Origin: Lachnospiraceae bacterium NC2004 | Lineage (GTDB): Bacteria > Bacillota > Clostridia > Lachnospirales > Lachnospiraceae | DNA length: 64,000 nucleotides | Assembly: GCA_000621905.1 (NCBI GenBank) | Contig: JHXB01000002.1 | Span: 62,001 to 126,000, forward strand | Direction of reading: 5' to 3' | Shown: positions 51,959-61,843 of the stretch, piece after piece | Layout of the letters: each line of letters starts with the position of its first letter | Numbering within the stretch: position 1 is the stretch's first letter | The notes under the pieces: generated by a model | Seen by the model: the letters and a program-made list of their open reading frames with translations, nothing else | Told to the model about the DNA's origin: nothing | Database searches by the model: none | Translations under genes and position numbers: made by a program

Positions 51959-54622
51959 ATGACGCCTAAGAGTTTAATAACAATTTTATCAGACAGAAAT
52001 CGTTCGCTTGATGAACGAAGATATATAGTTCTTACGGTTTTTGCGACCTTTGCATTTTTAGCGAGTACTATATCTAACTGCCTGATTCATGAGCATACGG
52101 TTGAATGCGTGGTACACGCGGTAATGACGCTTCTTACACCGCTTAGTCTTTTCATTTGCGTTAAAATTAACAAATACGGCATTGGGGTGTTTTTTGCGGT
52201 TTTTGAGATATTATTTGTTATGATGCCTGTGTGCTTTTTCTATGGTGGTGAAATAAGAGGTGGATTAATTCCATGGTTTGCTTTTTCATTTCTTTATATA
52301 GGTATGGTTACCAGGAAGCACTTTAGGATATTGGCATTACTCGGATTGATAATTGAGAGTTATGTGTTCTTTGTGGAAAGCTTTCAGGGGAGTATAATTG
52401 TTAATGTACATTCCTATGCGCAGTTCTATGGTGATACATTAACTTCAATGTTTATAGTAGGTATCTATATCTTTGTCGCTTGCTGGGTTATTGGTTACAT
52501 TTCCGAAAAAGAAAGCGAATATGCAAGGCATCAGGCTGAGCAGATTGAGGAGTTGAACCGCAGTCAGAACAGGTTCTTTTCAAGTATGTCGCATGAGATT
52601 AGGACTCCTATCAATACAATAATCGGGCTTAATGAAATGATATTAAAAGAGGCTGTAACTGATGAAGTTGCCGAAGATGCCGCAAGCATTCAGGCGGCTA
52701 GTAAGATGCTTCTTACCACCATCAATGATATTCTCGATATGTCTAAGATTGAGTCAGGCAAGATGGAGATCGTTCCTGTGGTTTACAAATTAGGAGATCT
52801 CTTGTCTGAGGTTGTCGGCATGGTGTGGATGAATGCCAAGGAGAAGGGATTAGAGTTTAAAATCGATGTAGATGATTCTATTCCAAGAGAGCTTTTTGGT
52901 GATGAGGTTCGTATAAAGCAGATATTAATCAATGTACTTAACAATGCTGTTAAGTATACAGAGAAAGGATCGGTCTCTTTAGCTATCAGATGGGTTAAGG
53001 GTGATGACAACAAAGCTGATATCATTTTCACAATAAAAGATACGGGTATAGGTATCAAGAGGGAGAGTATTCCTTATCTTTTTACTGCTTTTAAGAGGGT
53101 TGACGAGACCAAGAACCGCTATATCGAAGGCACAGGTTTAGGACTTGCCATTGTCAAAGAATTTGTCGATCTTATGGGCGGTGAAGTCAGTGTCAACAGT
53201 ATATATACCAAGGGTTCAGAATTTGTTATAAGAATTCCTCAGGGTATTTCAGATGAGAAAAAGATTGGAGAGGTTTTAATCGAATCCAAGAAGACGATGG
53301 CTAAGAGTCAGCATTTTAAGCATATTTTTGAAGCACCTGACGCCAGAGTTTTGATAGTTGACGACAATGAGTCTAACCTTATGGTTGCCGAGAAGCTTTT
53401 GAAGGACACTAAGGTCAAGATCGATACGGCACTTAGCGGTGAGGAGGCATTGAGGTATACAATACACGAGAAATATGACGCCATTTTTATGGATCATTTG
53501 ATGCCGGAGATGGATGGTATTGAGTGCTTTCACGCGATTCACTCTCAGGTAGGCGGATACAACAAGACGACACCGATTATTGCATTGACGGCAAATGCAG
53601 GAAGTGATCTTAAAGCATTATATGCCAGAGAAGGTTTTGAAGGATATGTGCTTAAGCCTGTGACGGGCGAGGTGTTAGAGGCTGAGCTTGCCAAGCATCT
53701 TCCTAAAGAGCTCATTAAGTTTACCAATGATGTTTCTTACGAGATGAGAGCAGAGGTTGCGAAGAGTGATGTTAAGAAGAATATTATTATTAGTTCAGAC
53801 AGTGTGTGTGACGTTCCTAAGGCAACGCTTGAACACTACGAGATTCCTATTCTGCCTTATCACATATATGTAAGGGACGGAGATTTCCTTGATGGCCTTG
53901 AGGCAGAGTCTGACAGTGTGCTTTCTTATATTGTTGATGAGGAAGAAGAGGTTCAGACGGATGCGCCGAGCGTTGAAGAGTACGAGGCTTTCTTTGCTGA
54001 ACAGCTAAGTCGCGCTCACAGTGTAATACATATAACAATGGCCAAATACGCAAGTACAGGATATGAAAGGGCGCTTGAGGCGGCATCAACATTTGACAGC
54101 GTAACCGTTATCGATTCGGGACATTTAAGCGGCGGAATGGGTATGGTTGTTGTTCACGCTGCGAGAAGAGCGAGAGAGGGTGCTGATGAAGATACGATTA
54201 TAAGCGAGCTTGAGGTGGTTAAGAAGCGCGTTAGGACAAGTTGTTATGTCGGCAACACTGATTATCTCTGCAAGAAGGGATGGGTGGGCAAGACTGCCAA
54301 TCGTGTTGCCAAGACTTTGTCACTTCACCCTGTTATGGTTCTTAAGAGAAGTAGGATGAAACTCGGTGGATTTAGGGTCGGAGATTCCGAGAGATCAATT
54401 GAGAAATATGTCAAATCAATGCTTGATACATTTAATAATATCGACAAGAGTATGATACTGGTTGAATATGCCGGTGTTGATGATGATGTTTTAGAGCACG
54501 TTAAGAAATGTATAAAAGATAACATAAAATTCGAGAAAATTGTTATTCAGAAGGCATCTTCGACGATTGCAGCCAACTGCGGAGAAGGTGCTGTCGGGTT
54601 GATGTATCTCATGGAGCGGTAA
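51959..54622 (+). CDS. Hybrid histidine kinase fused to a C-terminal DegV fatty-acid-binding domain
   Basis: An 887-residue membrane protein with an unusual domain order. About six helices lie in residues 20-185; HisKA has SSMSHEIRTPINTIIGLNE near 210-230; HATPase spans about 300-425 (NVLNNAVKYTEKG, DTGIGIK, GTGLGLAIV); a receiver spans about 455-580 (VLIVDDNESN, acceptor Asp in FMDHLMPEMDG). From about 603 to the end it matches DegV (FakB-type fatty-acid-binding) proteins: NIIISSDSVCDVPKATLEHY, ILPYHIYVRDG, and later IDSGHLSGGMGMVV. No HPt is present, unlike its neighbour. The reading frame is continuous through the junction, without stop or repeat, so this is a genuine fusion as read. GGAGG precedes the ATG. 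Confidence 0.92.
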   Translation: MTPKSLITILSDRNRSLDERRYIVLTVFATFAFLASTISNCLIHEHTVECVVHAVMTLLTPLSLFICVKINKYGIGVFFAVFEILFVMMPVCFFYGGEIRGGLIPWFAFSFLYIGMVTRKHFRILALLGLIIESYVFFVESFQGSIIVNVHSYAQFYGDTLTSMFIVGIYIFVACWVIGYISEKESEYARHQAEQIEELNRSQNRFFSSMSHEIRTPINTIIGLNEMILKEAVTDEVAEDAASIQAASKMLLTTINDILDMSKIESGKMEIVPVVYKLGDLLSEVVGMVWMNAKEKGLEFKIDVDDSIPRELFGDEVRIKQILINVLNNAVKYTEKGSVSLAIRWVKGDDNKADIIFTIKDTGIGIKRESIPYLFTAFKRVDETKNRYIEGTGLGLAIVKEFVDLMGGEVSVNSIYTKGSEFVIRIPQGISDEKKIGEVLIESKKTMAKSQHFKHIFEAPDARVLIVDDNESNLMVAEKLLKDTKVKIDTALSGEEALRYTIHEKYDAIFMDHLMPEMDGIECFHAIHSQVGGYNKTTPIIALTANAGSDLKALYAREGFEGYVLKPVTGEVLEAELAKHLPKELIKFTNDVSYEMRAEVAKSDVKKNIIISSDSVCDVPKATLEHYEIPILPYHIYVRDGDFLDGLEAESDSVLSYIVDEEEEVQTDAPSVEEYEAFFAEQLSRAHSVIHITMAKYASTGYERALEAASTFDSVTVIDSGHLSGGMGMVVVHAARRAREGADEDTIISELEVVKKRVRTSCYVGNTDYLCKKGWVGKTANRVAKTLSLHPVMVLKRSRMKLGGFRVGDSERSIEKYVKSMLDTFNNIDKSMILVEYAGVDDDVLEHVKKCIKDNIKFEKIVIQKASSTIAANCGEGAVGLMYLMER

Positions 54623-54691
54623 CATTTGACAATGAGGCATATCTACCTTATAATAAATCGGTTAAGTTATTTATGAAAGAGAGGCATTATC

Positions 54692-55765
54692 ATGAGCACT
54701 AAAGTTGCGATTATTTTTGGAGGACAGTCTTCAGAACACGAGGTTTCCTGTATTTCGGCTGCCACTATTATTAAGAACATGGATACTTCTAAGTATGATC
54801 AGGTTCTTATCGGTATCACTAAGGAAGGTAAGTGGCTTTTTGTAGAGAATGTGGGAAGAATTGAGGACGGCAGCTGGGTTGACGGTCACAGAACCGCTGT
54901 ATTTTCACCGGATGCCACCAAAAAGGAGATATTAGTGCTTCATAGAGATGGTACATATGAGTCTATCGGAATAGACGTTGTATTTCCTGTTCTTCACGGT
55001 CTTTACGGTGAAGACGGTACTATTCAGGGATTATTTGAGATGGCTGGACTTCCTTACGTAGGATGTGGTGTTCTTGCGTCTGCCGTTTCAATGGACAAGT
55101 TGTTTACCAAGATTATAGTTGAGCATCTTGGAGTTGCTCAGGCTAAGTTCGAGGAAGTAAGAGCTTATCAGCTTAGAGAGGACTTGGAAGGAACTTTAGA
55201 CAGAATAGAAGCAGCGCTTCCTTATCCTGTTTTTGTTAAGCCTTCACAGGCGGGCTCGTCTAAGGGTGTAAGTAAGGCAGCTAACAGACAGGAGCTTATT
55301 GACGCGTTAAATGTTGCAAGAGAGCATGACAGCAAGATTCTTGTTGAGGAGACTATCAACGGTCGTGAGATCGAGTGTGGTGTTCTTGGTACTACTAATC
55401 ACGCTGAGGCTTCTTGTGTCGGAGAGATTCTTGCAGCGTCCAATGCAGCATTTTACGATTATGACGCTAAGTATAACAACGCAGATTCCAAGACTGTGGT
55501 TAATCCTGAGTTGCCGGATGGTAAGGCAGATGAGATTAGAGATTATGCTTCTAAGATATTCAGCGCTGTAGATGGTTTCGGACTTGCAAGGGTTGACTTC
55601 TTCCTTGAGAGAGAGACCAACAGAGTTGTATTTAACGAGATTAATACTTTGCCCGGATTTACTTCAATCAGTATGTATCCAATGTTATGGAACGAGATGG
55701 GCAAAGAGATAAAGGTACTTATAGATGAGCTTATAGAGCTTGCATTAAAGAGAGAACCTAAATAA
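54692..55765 (+). CDS. ddl: D-alanine--D-alanine ligase
   Basis: A 357-residue ATP-grasp enzyme that makes the D-Ala-D-Ala end of peptidoglycan precursors. IIFGGQSSEHEVSCISA near 7-23, VFPVLHGLYGEDGTIQG near 92-108 and GLPYVGCG near 113-120 form the substrate site; FVKPSQAGSSKGV near 180-192 and RVDFFLE with FNEINTLPGFTSISMYP near 318-334 give ATP and metal binding. It forms a cell-wall run with murI. The ribosome site is GAGAGG. Length is that of the longer Clostridial subgroup. Confidence 0.95.
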   Translation: MSTKVAIIFGGQSSEHEVSCISAATIIKNMDTSKYDQVLIGITKEGKWLFVENVGRIEDGSWVDGHRTAVFSPDATKKEILVLHRDGTYESIGIDVVFPVLHGLYGEDGTIQGLFEMAGLPYVGCGVLASAVSMDKLFTKIIVEHLGVAQAKFEEVRAYQLREDLEGTLDRIEAALPYPVFVKPSQAGSSKGVSKAANRQELIDALNVAREHDSKILVEETINGREIECGVLGTTNHAEASCVGEILAASNAAFYDYDAKYNNADSKTVVNPELPDGKADEIRDYASKIFSAVDGFGLARVDFFLERETNRVVFNEINTLPGFTSISMYPMLWNEMGKEIKVLIDELIELALKREPK

Positions 55766-55776
55766 AGGAGATACTT

Positions 55777-56583
55777 ATGCAGCAGGCAATAGGTGTTTTT
55801 GATTCCGGTGTAGGCGGCCTTACTGTAGCAAGAGAGATTATGAGGCAGCTTCCGTATGAGAGCCTTGTGTATTTTGGAGATACTGCAAGGGTGCCTTACG
55901 GTAGCAAGTCAAAAGATACTGTTATCAGGTATTCTAAGCAGATAGTAAGGTTTCTTATGACCAAGAATGTCAAGGCGATAGTTGTTGCGTGTAACACAGC
56001 TTCGGCTCTTGCACTTGATGAGTTACAGGATGAATTTGATATACCGATTATTGGTGTTATTAAGCCGGGCGCAGTTGCGGCGGCTGAGGCGACAGTTTCT
56101 AAGAATGTCGGTGTTATTGCAACGGAGGCAACCGTTAAGAGTGGGTCATATAACCTATGTTTAAGGGAGCTTGATCCTCAGATTACGGTTGTTTCAAAGG
56201 CGTGCCCGCTATTTGTTCCACTTGTTGAGGAGGGACTTTTAGAGGATAGAATTACCGATGATGTCATTCAGAGATATCTTCATGAGCTTAAGGATTATCA
56301 GGTTGATTCGCTTATTTTGGGATGTACTCATTATCCTCTTTTAAGAAATGCAATCGGTAGATATATGGGCGAAGAGGTCAACTTAATTAATCCTGCATAT
56401 GAGACTGCCAAAGCGCTTAAGACGCTGCTTGAAGAGAAGGACATTCTCAACAGGGATGTCAAGACGCCGGCTCTTTACGCTTTTTTTGTAAGTGACGGTG
56501 TAGATAATTTCATCAAGTTTGCAGACAGGGTATTGCCTGTTGATGTTAAGATGACAAGCTTAGTTAATATAGAGAGTTACTGA
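55777..56583 (+). CDS. murI: Glutamate racemase
   Basis: A 268-residue cofactor-free racemase that supplies D-glutamate for peptidoglycan. GVFDSGVGGLTVAREI near 5-20; first catalytic Cys in VVACNTASALA near 69-79; second in LILGCTHYPLL near 180-190. AAAGGAG lies eleven bases after the ddl stop, and the stop overlaps the start of the DUF1934 gene (TGATG), so ddl, murI and DUF1934 form one operon. Confidence 0.95.
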   Translation: MQQAIGVFDSGVGGLTVAREIMRQLPYESLVYFGDTARVPYGSKSKDTVIRYSKQIVRFLMTKNVKAIVVACNTASALALDELQDEFDIPIIGVIKPGAVAAAEATVSKNVGVIATEATVKSGSYNLCLRELDPQITVVSKACPLFVPLVEEGLLEDRITDDVIQRYLHELKDYQVDSLILGCTHYPLLRNAIGRYMGEEVNLINPAYETAKALKTLLEEKDILNRDVKTPALYAFFVSDGVDNFIKFADRVLPVDVKMTSLVNIESY

Positions 56584-56999
56584 TGAAAGATAACGTAAAT
56601 ATATCAATCAGAAGTGAATATATAGGTCAGGAAGGCTCGTTGATGGAGCTTTCATTTGACGGAAGATATCATACTAAAGGAGATGCTCATTATATTATAT
56701 ATGAGCAGATTGATGAGGATAGTAATAAGCCTGTTAAGAGCAGGATTAAGATTGCAGATGATGCGGTCAATGTTGTCAGAAGAGGGCAGACTTACTCCAA
56801 TATGGTATTCTTAAAAGGTGAGGAGCATATCTCAGATTATATAACTCAAGTTGGCACAATGAAGATGAGAGTTATGTCTCATGTTGTGGATATTGATTTT
56901 AAGGAAGATTATATAGGTATAAAGCTTGAATATGATCTTGAATTAAATGATCAGTTTATATCTGTATGTAAGATGGATATAGACGTGAGTTCAAGATAG
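56583..56999 (+). CDS. DUF1934 (YwiB-like) beta-barrel protein
   Basis: A 138-residue soluble protein of the DUF1934 family (calycin-like barrel), known from B. subtilis YwiB, without assigned function. It has alternating strand pattern: NISIRSEYIGQEGSLMELSF, HYIIYEQID, MRVMSHVVDIDF and IGIKLEYDLELN. No signal peptide. Its start overlaps the murI stop, so translation is coupled. Its placement behind cell-wall genes is common in Clostridia. Confidence 0.85.
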   Translation: MKDNVNISIRSEYIGQEGSLMELSFDGRYHTKGDAHYIIYEQIDEDSNKPVKSRIKIADDAVNVVRRGQTYSNMVFLKGEEHISDYITQVGTMKMRVMSHVVDIDFKEDYIGIKLEYDLELNDQFISVCKMDIDVSSR

Positions 57000-57030
57000 T
57001 TGTTAGATTAATTGTTAGCAGAGGAATGTC

Positions 57031-58470
57031 ATGATTAAGCAGAATCAGCGATATTTAAACGGATTACATGTAGTTTTAGATATAATAGTTACAATAGCTT
57101 CATTTGTACTGGCATATTATGCGCGTTTTGAACTTCCTTATTTTGCTCCTAAGCATAGGGAGGGAACTATAGGCGTTTATTATTTTACGCTTAAAGACTA
57201 CATTTTCCCAATAACTAAATCTCCACTTCTATATATCGTTATAGGGTATGTGATTCTATATTATTTATTTCATCTTTACGCTCCTAAGCGTTTCTTAAGC
57301 CGCAAATACGAGCTTTTCAATATCATCAAGGCCAATGCGGTAGGTTTGATGATTATATTCGTGTTCTACTATCTTTTTAAGCTTGATGATTATTCAAGAT
57401 GGCTTATGATATTTTTCGCGTTTATTAACATTTTCCTGACTACTCTTTACAGGAATATTATCAGGAAGACGCTGGCTATACTTCGTGAGGGCGGTAAGAA
57501 TCTTAAGCATATTGTCATGGTGGGATTCTCGCCTGCTGCGACTTCCTATATTGACAGGATTAAGCTTAACCCTCAGTGGGGTTACAGGATGCACGGAATA
57601 TTTGACGATAACATGAAAGAGGGAGACAATTATCGTGGAGTTCCATGGATTGGAGGCATAGATAAGGTTGAATCTTATCTGGTTGAAAACAATCTTGATG
57701 AGACAATTATAACGCTTGATATCAAGGAGTATAATAAATTAGAGCGTATAGTCGGCATTTGCGAGAAGAGCGGAACTCATACCAAGTTCGTTCCGGACTA
57801 TTATAATTTTATTACAACCCAGCCTTATATTGAGGATCTTAGCGGGTTGCCGGTTATCAATATTAGAAACGTACCTCTTTCCAATACGCCTAACAAGCTT
57901 GTTAAGAGGCTGATGGATATTGTGGGTTCGATAGTGGCTATTATCTTGTTTTCGCCAGTTATGCTTGCGGTTGCTTTGCTTATTAAACTTACATCTAAGG
58001 GACCGATTATATTTAATCAGGTCAGAGTCGGACTTCACAATAAAGAATTCAATATGTACAAGTTTAGATCGATGAGAGTTCAGACTGCCGAGGAAGAGAA
58101 GAAGGGATGGACAACTAAGGATGACCCTAGAGTTACCAAGATTGGTAAGTTTATAAGAAGAACCAGTATAGATGAGTTGCCACAGTTCTTCAATGTATTA
58201 AAGGGTGATATGAGCCTTATAGGGCCGAGACCTGAGAGACCTCAATTCGTAGAACAGTACAAGGAAGAGATTCCTAAGTACATGATTAAGCACCAGGTTA
58301 GACCGGGTATTACCGGATGGGCGCAGGTCAACGGATTTAGAGGAGACACGTCTATCAAGCTTAGAATTGAGCATGATATATATTATATCGAGAACTGGAC
58401 TGTTGGTTTTGATATAAAGATACTGTTTTTGACAGTGTTTAAAGGCTTTGTTAATGAAAATGCATACTAG
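57031..58470 (+). CDS. Exopolysaccharide polyprenyl-phosphate sugar-1-phosphate transferase
   Basis: A 479-residue membrane enzyme that starts polysaccharide repeat units by moving a sugar phosphate to undecaprenyl phosphate. Four to five helices in residues 10-145, a nucleotide-fold CoA-binding-like region (about 160-270), a further helix near 300 and the catalytic sugar-transferase domain with KLTSKGPIIFNQVRVG, FRSMRV, RRTSIDELPQFFNVLKGDMS and GPRPERP near 395. The C-terminal RPGITGWAQVNGFRG is also typical. It sits just before glmS, whose product feeds amino-sugar synthesis. No other polysaccharide genes are in view. Confidence 0.92.
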   Translation: MIKQNQRYLNGLHVVLDIIVTIASFVLAYYARFELPYFAPKHREGTIGVYYFTLKDYIFPITKSPLLYIVIGYVILYYLFHLYAPKRFLSRKYELFNIIKANAVGLMIIFVFYYLFKLDDYSRWLMIFFAFINIFLTTLYRNIIRKTLAILREGGKNLKHIVMVGFSPAATSYIDRIKLNPQWGYRMHGIFDDNMKEGDNYRGVPWIGGIDKVESYLVENNLDETIITLDIKEYNKLERIVGICEKSGTHTKFVPDYYNFITTQPYIEDLSGLPVINIRNVPLSNTPNKLVKRLMDIVGSIVAIILFSPVMLAVALLIKLTSKGPIIFNQVRVGLHNKEFNMYKFRSMRVQTAEEEKKGWTTKDDPRVTKIGKFIRRTSIDELPQFFNVLKGDMSLIGPRPERPQFVEQYKEEIPKYMIKHQVRPGITGWAQVNGFRGDTSIKLRIEHDIYYIENWTVGFDIKILFLTVFKGFVNENAY

Positions 58471-58485
58471 AAAGGAAGTGTAATT

Positions 58486-60315
58486 ATGTGCGGTATTGTA
58501 GGTTATGTAGGTAATAAGGAGGCGGCTCCTATTCTTCTTGACGGACTTGCCAAGTTAGAGTACAGAGGTTATGACTCTGCGGGTGTTGCAGTTTATGACG
58601 GTCAGTCATCGACTATCGAGATAGTTAAGGCGAAAGGAAGATTACAGGCGTTAAGGGATTTAACAGGTGATGGAGCCAATCTTTCAGGTAATATAGGTAT
58701 AGGCCACACGAGATGGGCTACACATGGTGAGCCAAGTGTAACTAATGCTCATCCACATTCTAACAAGGATAAGACCATTTGTATTGTACATAACGGTATT
58801 ATCGAGAATTATCAGCCTCTTAAAGAGAAGATGATAAACAGAGGATATGAGTTCGTATCAGAGACTGATACCGAAGTTGTTGTTCATATGCTTGAGCATT
58901 ATTATAAAGGCAATCCAATTGAGGCTATTGCAAGGGTAATGCACAGAATCAGCGGCTCTTACGCACTTGGAGTTTTGTTTAAGGATCATCCGGGTGAACT
59001 CTATGCTGTTCGTAAAGACAGTCCTTTGATTGTAGGTTCTTCACCTGAGGGCAATTTCATTGCTTCTGATGTTCCTGCAATATTAAAGCATACAAGAGAT
59101 GTATATTTCATTGACAATTTAGAGATTGCTAAGCTTACTGCTGACGGAATAACATTTTACAATGAAGACAACGAAGTGATTACCAAGGAACTCACAACTG
59201 TAGAGTGGGATATTGAAGCTGCCGAGAAGGGCGGATATGAGCACTTTATGCTCAAGGAGATTTATGAGCAGCCTAAGGTTGTAGGTGACACAATCAGTCC
59301 TAGAATCGAAAATGACAATATTGTTTTAAATGAGATTAATATGACTGATGATGAGATAAGAGCGCTTAACCGTATCTACATCATCGGCTGTGGTTCAGCA
59401 TATCATGTCGGCATGGCTGCTAAATACATGATTGAGCAGACTGCAAGAATTCCTGTTGATGTTGATCTTGCATCAGAGTTTAGATACAGAGATCCGATTA
59501 TGGATCCTAATTCTATGGCGATTATTATCAGCCAGTCAGGTGAGACCGCAGATTCGTTAGCAGCATTAAGAGAGATTAAAGAGAAGGGTATCAAGGTTCT
59601 TGGTATAGTTAATGTTGTCGGTTCTTCGATTGCGAGAGAGGCAGACAATGTTCTTTACACATGGGCAGGACCTGAGATTTCAGTTGCAACTACCAAGGCA
59701 TACTCTACTCAGCTTGTTGCATGCTATATGTTAGGTATTCATTTTGCTAAGGTTAGAGAAGTTATAGATGAAACTCAGTATCGTGAGATGATTGAGGAGC
59801 TTAATCTTATTCCTGACAAGATTCAGTCTATTCTTGCTGACAAGGAAGACATTCAGCGCTTTGCTACCAAGTATGCAGGTGCTAAGGATATGTTCTTTAT
59901 CGGTAGAGGACAGGATTACGCTACAGCAATGGAGGGGTCATTAAAGCTTAAAGAGATTTCTTACATTCACTCTGAGGCTTATGCTGCAGGTGAGTTGAAG
60001 CATGGTTCTATATCTCTTATCGAGGATGGAACGTTATGTGTAGCTATTGCAACCCAGCCTAAGCTTGTTGAAAAGATGATAAGCAATATCGTAGAGGTTC
60101 AGAGTCGTGGAGCTTATGTGTTCGCAGTTTCTACTGAGGGGTCAGGAATGAAGGACACTGCTGATTTTACAATATCTGTGCCTAAGACTCTACCTTGCTT
60201 TTCTACATCACTTTCGGTTATTCCACTTCAGCTTTTTGGCTACTATGTAGCTGTTGCTAAGGGATGCGATGTTGATAAACCTCGTAACCTCGCTAAGTCG
60301 GTTACGGTTGAATAA
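58486..60315 (+). CDS. glmS: Glutamine--fructose-6-phosphate aminotransferase
   Basis: A 609-residue enzyme that makes glucosamine 6-phosphate, the first step to UDP-GlcNAc. The N-terminal glutaminase starts with the nucleophile Cys2 (MCGIVGYVGN) and has HTRWATHGEP near 77-86; two SIS domains follow with GCGSAYHVG near 302 and STQLVACYML; the end DKPRNLAKSVTVE is conserved. It has AGAAAGGAAG upstream and only 15 bases from the previous gene, so there is no room for the glmS ribozyme found in many Firmicutes. Confidence 0.97.
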   Translation: MCGIVGYVGNKEAAPILLDGLAKLEYRGYDSAGVAVYDGQSSTIEIVKAKGRLQALRDLTGDGANLSGNIGIGHTRWATHGEPSVTNAHPHSNKDKTICIVHNGIIENYQPLKEKMINRGYEFVSETDTEVVVHMLEHYYKGNPIEAIARVMHRISGSYALGVLFKDHPGELYAVRKDSPLIVGSSPEGNFIASDVPAILKHTRDVYFIDNLEIAKLTADGITFYNEDNEVITKELTTVEWDIEAAEKGGYEHFMLKEIYEQPKVVGDTISPRIENDNIVLNEINMTDDEIRALNRIYIIGCGSAYHVGMAAKYMIEQTARIPVDVDLASEFRYRDPIMDPNSMAIIISQSGETADSLAALREIKEKGIKVLGIVNVVGSSIAREADNVLYTWAGPEISVATTKAYSTQLVACYMLGIHFAKVREVIDETQYREMIEELNLIPDKIQSILADKEDIQRFATKYAGAKDMFFIGRGQDYATAMEGSLKLKEISYIHSEAYAAGELKHGSISLIEDGTLCVAIATQPKLVEKMISNIVEVQSRGAYVFAVSTEGSGMKDTADFTISVPKTLPCFSTSLSVIPLQLFGYYVAVAKGCDVDKPRNLAKSVTVE

Positions 60316-60345
60316 AATTTAAAATATTAAGAGAGGATTATTATC

Positions 60346-61743
60346 ATGAAAGAAAAGAAAAGAAGCTCGTTTAGTAGTCAGTTTGGCTTCGTCCTTGCTG
60401 CTGCAGGTAGTGCGGTAGGTTTGGGTAACATATGGAGATTCCCTTATCTTGCTGCTAAGGATGGTGGAGGAACATTCCTTGTTATCTACATTGTCTTAGC
60501 GATTACCTTTGGTTTTACCTTGCTTGTCAGTGAGGTTGCAATCGGTCGTAAGACCAAGCAGAGTCAGTGGACAGCGTACGGATTGCTTAATTCCAAGTTC
60601 AAATGGGTTGGAACCGTTGCGAGTTTAGTTCCGTTTCTTATACTTCCTTACTACTGTATTATTGGTGGTTGGGTATTAAAGTACTTTATTGCTTTCGTTA
60701 CAGGTGATTGGGCAAATGCAGCCGATGACGGATTCTTTACAGGATTCATTACAAGTGAAGTTTCACCGATTGTATTTGACTTTATTTTCTTAGGTGCAAC
60801 TGTACTTGTTATTTATATGGGTGTCAACAAAGGTATCGAGAGAATTTCTAAAGTTCTTATGCCGGTTCTTTTGGTTATGATAATCGGTATTTCAATATTT
60901 GCACTCACTTTGGATGGTGTCGGAGAAGACGGAGTTGCAAGAACCGGACTTGACGGTCTTAAGGTTTATCTTATTCCAAGTTTTGCAGGAATGAGCGCCA
61001 AGGACATAATGATAGTAGTCATGGACGCTATGGGACAGCTCTTCTACAGTATAAGCGTTGCTATGGGTATTATGATTGCCTATGGTTCTTATGTTAAAGA
61101 TGAAGCTAACCTTATGAAGTCAGTTAATCAGATTGAGATATTTGATACTCTTGTTGCTATTTTGGCAGGTGTTATGATTATTCCTTCAGTTGTAGTATTT
61201 ATGGGACCTGAAGGTATGGGTTCAAAAGGACCTGGACTTATGTTTATAGCTATGCCTAAGGTATTTGCAGCTATGGGTAGCGCGGGAAGAGTTATAGGTA
61301 TTATATTCTTCCTTATGGTACTTTTTGCAGCTCTTACAAGTTCTATGTCAGTGCTTGAGGCAATCGTTTCGGGACTTATGGATAAGTTCCACTGGACAAG
61401 AAGAAAGGCATCTGTTATTGAGGGTGTTATAGCTTTTGGTATCGGTGTTGTTGTATGTTTAGGATACAATGTTCTTTACTTCAATATTAAGCTTCCTAAT
61501 GGTTCAGATGCTCAGATTCTTGATATTCTTGACTACATCAGTAATAACATTTTCATGCCTGTTGTAGCTATAGCTACCTGTATTTTGATTGGTTGGGTTG
61601 TTAAGCCTAAGACAGTTATCGATGAGGTTACCAAGAATGGTGAGAAGTTCGGTAGAAAAGGCTTATATATTGTGATGGTTAAAATCGTTGCTCCTATAAT
61701 GCTTATATTCTTACTTCTCGGATCATTTGGATTGTTTGATTAA
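60346..61743 (+). CDS. Sodium-dependent transporter (neurotransmitter:sodium symporter family)
   Basis: A 465-residue inner-membrane symporter of the NSS/LeuT family for amino acids or related solutes. About 11 helices, one fewer than LeuT, as in many bacterial members. Helix one has GFVLAAAGSAVGLGNIWRFP, which holds Na+ and substrate contacts; the segment YSISVAMGIMIAYGSY near 231-246 and SSMSVLEAIVSGLMDKF also fit. AGAGAGG precedes the ATG. It follows glmS by 30 bases and ends before a strong terminator, so the two could share a transcript. The substrate is unknown. Confidence 0.94.
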   Translation: MKEKKRSSFSSQFGFVLAAAGSAVGLGNIWRFPYLAAKDGGGTFLVIYIVLAITFGFTLLVSEVAIGRKTKQSQWTAYGLLNSKFKWVGTVASLVPFLILPYYCIIGGWVLKYFIAFVTGDWANAADDGFFTGFITSEVSPIVFDFIFLGATVLVIYMGVNKGIERISKVLMPVLLVMIIGISIFALTLDGVGEDGVARTGLDGLKVYLIPSFAGMSAKDIMIVVMDAMGQLFYSISVAMGIMIAYGSYVKDEANLMKSVNQIEIFDTLVAILAGVMIIPSVVVFMGPEGMGSKGPGLMFIAMPKVFAAMGSAGRVIGIIFFLMVLFAALTSSMSVLEAIVSGLMDKFHWTRRKASVIEGVIAFGIGVVVCLGYNVLYFNIKLPNGSDAQILDILDYISNNIFMPVVAIATCILIGWVVKPKTVIDEVTKNGEKFGRKGLYIVMVKIVAPIMLIFLLLGSFGLFD

Positions 61744-61766
61744 TTATATTAATTACATAGTCATTT

Positions 61767-61797
61767 TAAAAGTGCGGATTATTCCGCACTTTTTTTA
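61767..61797 (+). terminator. Terminator after the symporter gene
   Basis: AAAAGTGCGGA and TCCGCACTTTT with short loop, then Ts. Confidence 0.92.
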
Positions 61798-61843
61798 GGT
61801 CACAAAAAACATCACAAATTGACATATTTTAATCAAAATTTGA

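Noticed and set aside
58440-58486. glmS ribozyme upstream of glmS
   Set aside because: Only 15 bases separate glmS from the preceding gene, and no ribozyme core is visible.
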